Shown piece after piece: positions 34,823 to 40,079 of a stretch of DNA of 40,079 bases. The stretch lies in NCBI GenBank assembly GCA_039029355.1, contig JBCCGI010000073.1:1-40079 (forward strand), read 5' to 3'. The translations under genes and the position numbers were made by a program. Each line of letters begins with the position of its first letter. The first letter of the stretch is position 1. Below the pieces are notes generated by a model. It ran no database searches and was not told where the DNA came from. It worked only from the letters and a program-made list of their open reading frames with translations. Origin of the DNA: JBCCGI01 sp039029355. Its GTDB lineage: Bacteria > Planctomycetota > UBA1135 > GCA-002686595.

Positions 34823-34836
34823 GGAGCTGAACGAGA

Positions 34837-34868
34837 GCGGGGCGCCCACCCGAGAGTGGACGCCCCGC
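34837..34868. terminator. Hairpin between convergent transporter and lamin-tail genes
   Basis: Arms 34837-34849 (GCGGGGCGCCCAC) and 34856-34868 (GTGGACGCCCCGC) pair over 13 positions with one mismatch around a 6-base loop. It lies 14 nt after the transporter stop and 23 nt beyond the stop of the opposing gene, so it can serve both. Confidence 0.7.
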
Positions 34869-34891
34869 CGGGATTCTTCGCTCCGCGGCGC

Positions 34892-36436
34892 CTACGGGCA
34901 GGGGTCGTTGGCCACGCCCGGCGTGCCGAGGTTCTCGCCGGCCGTCGCGTCGTACAGCGACGTCGAGTTGCACCAGTTGGCGGGATCGTTGTTCGCGATC
35001 TCATCCTGGCTGACGGCCGGGTTGAAGCTCATCGAGTCGCCGGCATCCTCGGGCCACGAGGTGGTGTCCCAGACGACCTCGTCCTGCTTCTGCCCGGTGT
35101 CGTCGGTCAGCACGGCCTCGTCGCCGCTGTTGCCGAGGGTCCAGCTGGAGTACACGTAGTCGGCGGTGATGCCGCCGTTCACCAGCGAGTCGCCGTTGCG
35201 GCACAGCACCACGCGCCCGCCGGCCGGGATCACGAGCCCCGCGCCCCCGACGTCGATCGTGTGCGAGTCGGTGCCGAGGTCGCTCAGCACCCAGCCCTCG
35301 ATGTCGATCGCGGCGTCGGTGGTGTTCAGTAGCTCGGCGTACTCGCCGTCGAGGTCCGAGATCGTCGTCGTGTCGTTCATCAGCTCGACGAAGATCACGT
35401 CGCCCTTCTCGGTCGGGTCGGTCGGCGGCGGGCACGCGGGGTTGGCGCCGTCGGGCGTCCCGGTGTTGACCATCGCCGTCGTGTCGTACAGGTCGGTCGA
35501 GTTGACGCACCAGTTGGCCGGGTCGTCGTTCGCCGTCGCGTCGAAGGACCCCGGATCCAGGCTCGCCGACGCGGCCCCCGCGAGGGGCCAACCGGCGGGG
35601 TTCGAGTACATCAGGCGATCGATCTCCAGGCCGCTGAAGTCGAGCAGCACGATCTCGTCGCCGGTCGCCGCGGTCGTGTTCGAGAGCTGATAGTTGCCGG
35701 TGCCCCAGGCGTAGTCGGGGGTCAGCCCGCCGTTCGCGAGCGCGTCGTTGCTGACGCACAGCAGGCCGAAGCCGCCGGCCTCGACGACGACGCCCTGGCC
35801 GCCCTTGTCGATGACGTGGAAGTTGGAGTCGTCGTCGGCCAGCACCCAGCCCTCGATGTCGATGTCGGTCGCGGTCGTGTTGAAGACCTCGATCCACTCG
35901 CCGTCGTTGTCGGAGATGACCGACGTGTCGCGCATGAACTCGGTGACGATGATCTCGCCGCCGGCAAAGCCGGACGGGGGGATCGTGGTGACCTTCAGCA
36001 GCTCGGTCGTCGCGCCCAGCGTCGACGGGCCGGCGTCGATCAGGTAGCCCTGCAGATAGAAGACATCACCCGGAACGGTCGGCGCAGGAGCGGGGATCAC
36101 CGCCAGTCCGGTCGGGTCGGTGACGATCGGGACGCTGCTGACGATCAGGGTGTCGAGCGTGCAGCCGGGCAGACCGACGCCGGACAGGTCGAAGCCCGTT
36201 CCCCCGATGGGGATGAGCCCGATGCCCAGCAGGCCGGGCGTGTCCGGAGCGCCGCTGACCTCGATCGAGTAGCTCAGCCCCACCGTCGGGAAGCCCTTGC
36301 CCTCGATGGAGGCGACGGTGCCCGACTCGCCGGCGCAACCGGATCCCGAGAGCTCGAACTGGGCGCTCGCGGATCCCGCGAGGAGTAGAAGCGCTGCGGC
36401 GGTGCCCGCCGCGGGCGCACACTGGAACTGGAACAT
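34892..36436 (-). CDS. Secreted protein with N-terminal beta module and two lamin-tail domains
   Basis: A 514-residue exported protein. Signal peptide about 1-26 (GTAAALLLLAGSASAQ). Residues 27-152 are the recurring beta module, here at the N-terminus instead of the C-terminus (GSGCAGESGT, TVGLSYSIEVSGAPDTPGLL, DVFYLQGYLIDAG). Two lamin-tail (LTD) domains follow at about 160-330 and 345-514, each with EF/ELM-ND, DGEWIEVFNTT or DGEYAELLNTT, IDIEGWVLSD, DPANWC and a NxGTPGxAN end. LTD domains in bacterial secreted proteins accompany envelope-bound enzymes and are thought to bind or anchor. Cysteines are conserved between the two repeats, so disulfides are likely. Start ATG 36436 follows CAGGAGGATCCC, one of the best ribosome sites in the window. 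Confidence 0.9.
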   Translation of the reverse strand: MFQFQCAPAAGTAAALLLLAGSASAQFELSGSGCAGESGTVASIEGKGFPTVGLSYSIEVSGAPDTPGLLGIGLIPIGGTGFDLSGVGLPGCTLDTLIVSSVPIVTDPTGLAVIPAPAPTVPGDVFYLQGYLIDAGPSTLGATTELLKVTTIPPSGFAGGEIIVTEFMRDTSVISDNDGEWIEVFNTTATDIDIEGWVLADDDSNFHVIDKGGQGVVVEAGGFGLLCVSNDALANGGLTPDYAWGTGNYQLSNTTAATGDEIVLLDFSGLEIDRLMYSNPAGWPLAGAASASLDPGSFDATANDDPANWCVNSTDLYDTTAMVNTGTPDGANPACPPPTDPTEKGDVIFVELMNDTTTISDLDGEYAELLNTTDAAIDIEGWVLSDLGTDSHTIDVGGAGLVIPAGGRVVLCRNGDSLVNGGITADYVYSSWTLGNSGDEAVLTDDTGQKQDEVVWDTTSWPEDAGDSMSFNPAVSQDEIANNDPANWCNSTSLYDATAGENLGTPGVANDPCP

Positions 36437-36781
36437 GGGATCCTCCTGAGCGGGGGTCGAGGTGGAGGCCGGCGAGGTGTGGCCGGGGGGACCTGCCGGG
36501 CCTGGAGGCCCGAGTGTAGCGCCCTAGCCCCCAAGCGGTCCTGACCTCTCGTTCAACCTCCACACACGCACGCCGGCGGGTGCGACGTCGCGGCAAGCGC
36601 TAAGGAACGCTGGATCCAGATGTTAAGCGGGCTTGCAATCAGGCGTGAGGCTTGCCCAAGCGCGCAGGAGTGGGGGGCCGAGTGGCCGAGGGCGCGTGCA
36701 CCGGAGCGAAACCGCTTTCGCGCACACAGCGTGGGAGAATCGGGTACGACAGACGCAAGGCAAACCAACCAGGGAGTCCCG
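36437..36781. other. Intergenic stretch, 345 bases, between divergent secreted-protein genes
   Basis: This contains the promoters of the lamin-tail gene (minus) and FG-GAP protein 2 (plus). I see no convincing gene. A segment at 36667-36693 matches the acceptor 5' arm and D-arm pattern of a serine tRNA (GCC-GAGTGGCCGAG-GGC), but the anticodon arm and 3' half are not present, so I do not annotate a tRNA. The base composition between about 36540 and 36780 is slightly less GC-rich than the genes. Just upstream of the FG-GAP start is an AGGGAG ribosome site. Confidence 0.5.
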
Positions 36782-39349
36782 ATGCCCGCCACCTGCACCT
36801 CGCCCGCGTCCCTCGCTCTCCTTCTCGCCGCCCCGCTCGCCGCACAGGAGCCGCCGCTGTTTCCCGACGCGCAGTATCCCGCCGGCGGCCAGCCCTTCGC
36901 CGTCGCGCTCGCGCACCTTGACGGGGACGGGAAGCTCGACGCGCTGACGGTCGAGAACCTCGTGCCGGGCGCGGTTCAGGTCTACCTCGGCGACGGCGTC
37001 GGTCGCTTCACGGCCGGCCCTTCCTTCGCGGTTGGCGACGGTCCCGAGTCGGTGGCGACGGCCGACATCGACGGCGACGGATGGACCGACGTCATCACGC
37101 CGAACCGTGACTCCGGCGACGTGTCGCTGCTGCTGGGTGACGGGGGCGGCGGCTTCGCGCCGGCCGTTCAGCTGCCGGTCGGCGACGAGCCGCGCGCGGT
37201 CGTGGCTGCCGACCTGAACGGCGACGGGGCGCTCGACCTCGTCGTGGCGACCCGCTTCGGATCGGACGGAGCCGTATCCGTGCTGCTGGGCGACGGGCTC
37301 GGCGGCTTCGGGCCGCCGGCGACCTTCCCGACGACCGGCGCGACGCCGGAGTTCCTCGCCGTGGGACAGCTGGACGGCGACGGCGCGCTCGACGTCGTTG
37401 GCGCCGCAAACCTGTCGACCTTCGTGTTCCTCGGCGACGGCGCCGGCGGGCTCGCGTTGCAGCCGACGCTGCCCAGCGGCTGGTACCACCAGGCGCTTGC
37501 GCTCGGCGACGTGAACGAGGATGCGGCCACCGACCTGGTTTCCTTCGGCGGCCTGTTCGGAGACTCCGCCGTCGTGGTGCGGCTCGGCGACGGGCTCGGC
37601 GGGTTCGCGGCGGAGGCGGTGTACCCGGCGGCGAGTGCGCTCGCGTCGCACGGCATCCTGGCCGACCTCGACGCCGACGGACACCTGGACGCGGCGCTGA
37701 CGGACTACGGCGAGGTCTCGCTCCTCTTCGGCGACGGAAGCGGGGCCTTCGGCGCGCCGGTCTCGACCGTTGGCGAGTCGACCCAGGAGTGGGTCGCGGC
37801 CGGCGACCTCGACGCGGACGGCGACCTGGACCTGGTCACCGCGAACCGCAACGAGAACACGATCAGCGTGCACCTGGCCGCCGGGCCGGGGGCGTACACC
37901 AGCCCGACCGCGACCGGGGCGTCGGTCCTGACGCTGGCCGTCGGCGACGTGAACGCGGACGGCGACGTCGACGGGGTGGCGGTGTCCTTCGGCGAGCTGC
38001 GCGTGCTGCCCGGCGACGGCGCCGGCGGCTTCGGACTCGGGGCGACCGCGACCGGAACAGGCGCCAGCGGGCTCCGGCTGGCCGACCTCGACGGCGACGG
38101 CCGGCACGACGCGGTCGCGAGCTCGACCGCCGAGGACGCGGTGCGGACCTGGGTGGGCGACGGCGCGGGCGGCTTCGCCGACGTGGGCGCCTTCGCGGTC
38201 GGCGTCGACCCGCACGACGTGGCGCTCGGTGACCTCAACCTAGACGGGGCTTTGGACGCGGTCGCCGCCTGCAGCGAGGAGACGCCGTTCGGGAGCTCCT
38301 CGAGCGAGATCTCGGTGCTGCTCGGCGACGGCGCCGGAGGCTTCCGGCCGGCCGAGACCGTCGACGCGCCCGGTTCCGCGGTGGCGGTGGCGATCGCCGA
38401 CGCGGATGCGGACGGCGTCGCCGACGTGGCGCTCGCGACCTCGTTCGGGCTGTCGGTGGAGCTGTACCTCGGTGACGGCAGCGGGTCGCTGCCCGCCGCG
38501 TCGACGTCGCTCGCGACCGGCGGCGCGCCCACCGCGTTGGCCTTCGCGGACGTCCACGGCGACGGGCAGCGCGACCTCGTGGTCGGCGCGAGCTTCGCCT
38601 TCTTCGCCGGCACCGGGCCGGCGCTCGAGGTCTTCGCCGGCGACGGTGCGGGGGGCTTCGCCGGCCCGGCGGCCTACCCGTTGGCGGGGTCCACGAACCG
38701 CCTGGCGCTGAGCGACTACGACGGGGACGGGGCCCTCGACGCGCTGGTCGCGACCACCGCCGCCACCAACGTCTTGCTGGGCGACGGGGCCGGCGGCTTC
38801 CAGGCCGGGCTCCTCTTCACCACCGGCAACAACCCCGCGGCGGCCGACGTGGACGCCGACGGGCGGATGGATGTGATGAGCGGATACGGAGGGCTGCTCG
38901 TCTCGCGCAACCAGCGCCCGGCACCGATCGGGCAGGCGCCCTTCGGCGACGGCACGCCCGGCTGCCTCGGGCGCCAGGCGCTGCTCGCGAACGGCCCGGC
39001 ACAGGTCGGTGCGGTGGACTTCGGCTTCGCGCTGACCGGCGCGCCGGCCGCGAGCGCGGGCTTCGTCGCGGTCGCGAACGCGGCCGACGCGGTGGGTGCG
39101 GATCCGCTCGGCCTCGGCGCCGTGCTGCACCTGGACCTCGCCGCGACGACGCTGTTCCACGTGTTCGCCGTCGAGAGCAACGTCGGCGGCGCGGGTTTTC
39201 TGCCCCTGCCGCTGCCGCCCAGTCCGGCGTTGGGTGGGCTCACCGTGTTCGCGCAGGCGCTCTGGAGCTGGCCCGGCGACGCCGCCTGCGACCCGTCGGC
39301 GCTCCTGCTCAGCAGCTCGCGCGGGTTGGAGGTCGGCATCCTGCCCTAA
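36782..39349 (+). CDS. Secreted FG-GAP/VCBS-repeat protein 2 with C-terminal beta module
   Basis: An 855-residue exported protein with signal peptide SPASLALLLAAPLAAQ. About thirteen propeller repeats run from residue 40 to 720, each combining a HLDGDGKLDAL, DIDGDGWTDVI or DLNGDGALDLV calcium loop with a LGDGAGGFA strand, about 50 residues per unit. The end (about 725-855) is the clearest example of the recurring module: FGDGTPGCLG, DFGFALTGAPA, LPLPPSPALGGLTVFAQAL and a SSSRGLEV terminus. Probably a surface or matrix protein; no enzymatic site. Start ATG 36782 follows AGGGAG. Its stop TAA (39347-39349) overlaps the stop of the opposing gene. Confidence 0.92.
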   Translation: MPATCTSPASLALLLAAPLAAQEPPLFPDAQYPAGGQPFAVALAHLDGDGKLDALTVENLVPGAVQVYLGDGVGRFTAGPSFAVGDGPESVATADIDGDGWTDVITPNRDSGDVSLLLGDGGGGFAPAVQLPVGDEPRAVVAADLNGDGALDLVVATRFGSDGAVSVLLGDGLGGFGPPATFPTTGATPEFLAVGQLDGDGALDVVGAANLSTFVFLGDGAGGLALQPTLPSGWYHQALALGDVNEDAATDLVSFGGLFGDSAVVVRLGDGLGGFAAEAVYPAASALASHGILADLDADGHLDAALTDYGEVSLLFGDGSGAFGAPVSTVGESTQEWVAAGDLDADGDLDLVTANRNENTISVHLAAGPGAYTSPTATGASVLTLAVGDVNADGDVDGVAVSFGELRVLPGDGAGGFGLGATATGTGASGLRLADLDGDGRHDAVASSTAEDAVRTWVGDGAGGFADVGAFAVGVDPHDVALGDLNLDGALDAVAACSEETPFGSSSSEISVLLGDGAGGFRPAETVDAPGSAVAVAIADADADGVADVALATSFGLSVELYLGDGSGSLPAASTSLATGGAPTALAFADVHGDGQRDLVVGASFAFFAGTGPALEVFAGDGAGGFAGPAAYPLAGSTNRLALSDYDGDGALDALVATTAATNVLLGDGAGGFQAGLLFTTGNNPAAADVDADGRMDVMSGYGGLLVSRNQRPAPIGQAPFGDGTPGCLGRQALLANGPAQVGAVDFGFALTGAPAASAGFVAVANAADAVGADPLGLGAVLHLDLAATTLFHVFAVESNVGGAGFLPLPLPPSPALGGLTVFAQALWSWPGDAACDPSALLLSSSRGLEVGILP

Positions 39350-40079
39350 CGCTCGGCGGCCGGCACGCGCACGGCATGGGGCGCCGTGGGGACGCGCACC
39401 TCGCAGCACCACGGCGCCGCGCCGTCGCGCTCGACGCAAAGCGTCAGCGGCCCCGCAAGCACGTCCGCGAGCACCAGCGCGCCGGCGCCGTCGGTCGCCC
39501 CCGCGGCCGCGCCTCCGGGCAGTCGGACGACCGCTCCCGCGAGCGGCGCGCCGTCCGTGGCGAACAGCACGCGCAGGGGATGGCGAGGCGTTGGGCCGAG
39601 CTCAACGCGCGACGTCTCGCCACCCCGGAGCACGACGCGGCGGGGCGAGCTCCAGCGTCCGGGGCCGCCCGGGACGCCCGCGACGACCTCCTCGAAGACC
39701 GCGACTTCGACGGGACCCGGCGCGAGGCCGCGGCGGGACCAACGCCCGTCGGCCCCCGCCGCGGAGAAGCCGGCCGGGGCCCCGGAGCCCGGGCGGTCGC
39801 CGGCGGCGCGAAGATCGACGCGCGTGCCCGGTCCGAGCGGGGGCTGTAGCCGCAGGTCGAGGCGCGCGCCCGGGCGCAGGGCCACCTGGGTGACCGGGGC
39901 GCCGAGCCGGACCTCGCGCGGGAGGTAGCCGGCGAAGTGGATGCGCGCGACCGCGCCCGCGCCGTCGCTCGTCCAGCGCGGCGCGCGCACGAGCGCGATC
40001 CCGTCGGGACCCGTCGCCACCGCGGGCCGGCGCGCGAGCTCGGGCCCGCCGCGCGAGCGGACCGCGACCGCCGCGCCCA
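39346..40079 (-). CDS. CarboxypepD_reg-like repeat protein, C-terminal part (runs off the window)
   Basis: The frame is open from the right edge to a TAG at 39346-39348, giving at least 244 residues without a credible start, so the gene begins outside the window. Beta modules with the pattern GAAVAVRSRGG, AVATGPDGIALV and GAPLAGAVVRLPGG, followed by TDGAGALVLADVLAG, are of the carboxypeptidase-regulatory type seen in the two sigma fusions and in the gene at the left edge. Two neighbouring cysteines (APWCCEVRV) occur near the end. Whether its missing N-terminus is a sigma factor cannot be seen here. Its stop overlaps that of FG-GAP protein 2 (CTAA). Confidence 0.8.
   Translation of the reverse strand, partial: GAAVAVRSRGGPELARRPAVATGPDGIALVRAPRWTSDGAGAVARIHFAGYLPREVRLGAPVTQVALRPGARLDLRLQPPLGPGTRVDLRAAGDRPGSGAPAGFSAAGADGRWSRRGLAPGPVEVAVFEEVVAGVPGGPGRWSSPRRVVLRGGETSRVELGPTPRHPLRVLFATDGAPLAGAVVRLPGGAAAGATDGAGALVLADVLAGPLTLCVERDGAAPWCCEVRVPTAPHAVRVPAAER

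Noticed and set aside
36667..36760. Complete serine tRNA gene
   Set aside because: Only the 5' acceptor strand and D-arm fit; no anticodon stem pairing, T-arm or 3' acceptor strand was found.

Overview
The window is about 40 kb of very GC-rich bacterial DNA (strong G/C bias at third codon positions, so most long antisense frames are artefacts). Gene content points to a planctomycete: ECF-type sigma factors with huge C-terminal extensions, a Ser/Thr kinase with a long regulatory tail, and many large secreted FG-GAP/VCBS, beta-propeller, BNR, lamin-tail and beta-helix proteins. This assignment is an inference from protein families; there is no rRNA or other marker gene here. I see no complete tRNA, no CRISPR array, no insertion sequence and no prophage.

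Layout. 1-370: an AT-rich direct-repeat block followed by a dipeptide-type low-complexity repeat; it abuts a membrane-anchored CarboxypepD_reg-like protein (to 2729) that appears to have lost its N-terminus. 2945-8890: two tandem, co-oriented secreted M4 (thermolysin-like) metallopeptidases with FN3 and DNRLRE-type modules. 8970-12448 (minus): a Ser/Thr kinase with a degenerate P-loop and helical tail, and an unrecognised protein. 12606-15363 (plus): a PRMT-like methyltransferase, a small membrane protein and a secreted beta-helix protein. 15523-23355: two minus-strand genes for sigma factors fused through one membrane segment to long extracytoplasmic beta-domain arrays, one followed by an anchored SGNH hydrolase, the other preceded by a secreted protein with a Cys-rich tail; a small, probably frameshifted secreted gene lies between them on the plus strand. 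23562-27670 (plus): an FG-GAP protein and a propeller protein. 27684-33233 (minus): a secreted SGNH-like protein, a BNR-repeat protein and, translationally overlapped with the latter, an argininosuccinate-lyase-family enzyme carrying a signal peptide. 33284-34822: an SLC13-type transporter. 34892-39349: a lamin-tail protein (minus) and a second FG-GAP protein (plus). The right edge cuts another CarboxypepD_reg-like gene (minus).

How it fits together. Most products are exported, and eight of them appear to carry the same ~100-130 residue beta-rich module, usually at the C-terminus. The best candidate for an undescribed system is the set of self-tethered sigma factors: sigma regions 2 and 4, a single transmembrane helix, then 600-700 residues of extracytoplasmic repeats, with no anti-sigma gene nearby. 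Two are intact here, a third sigma-less relative sits at the left edge, and a C-terminal fragment of the same sort is at the right edge. Four genes have a TATAAT-like box 5-10 nt before the start codon, which suggests leaderless or near-leaderless mRNAs, whereas most secreted-protein genes have clear Shine-Dalgarno sequences.
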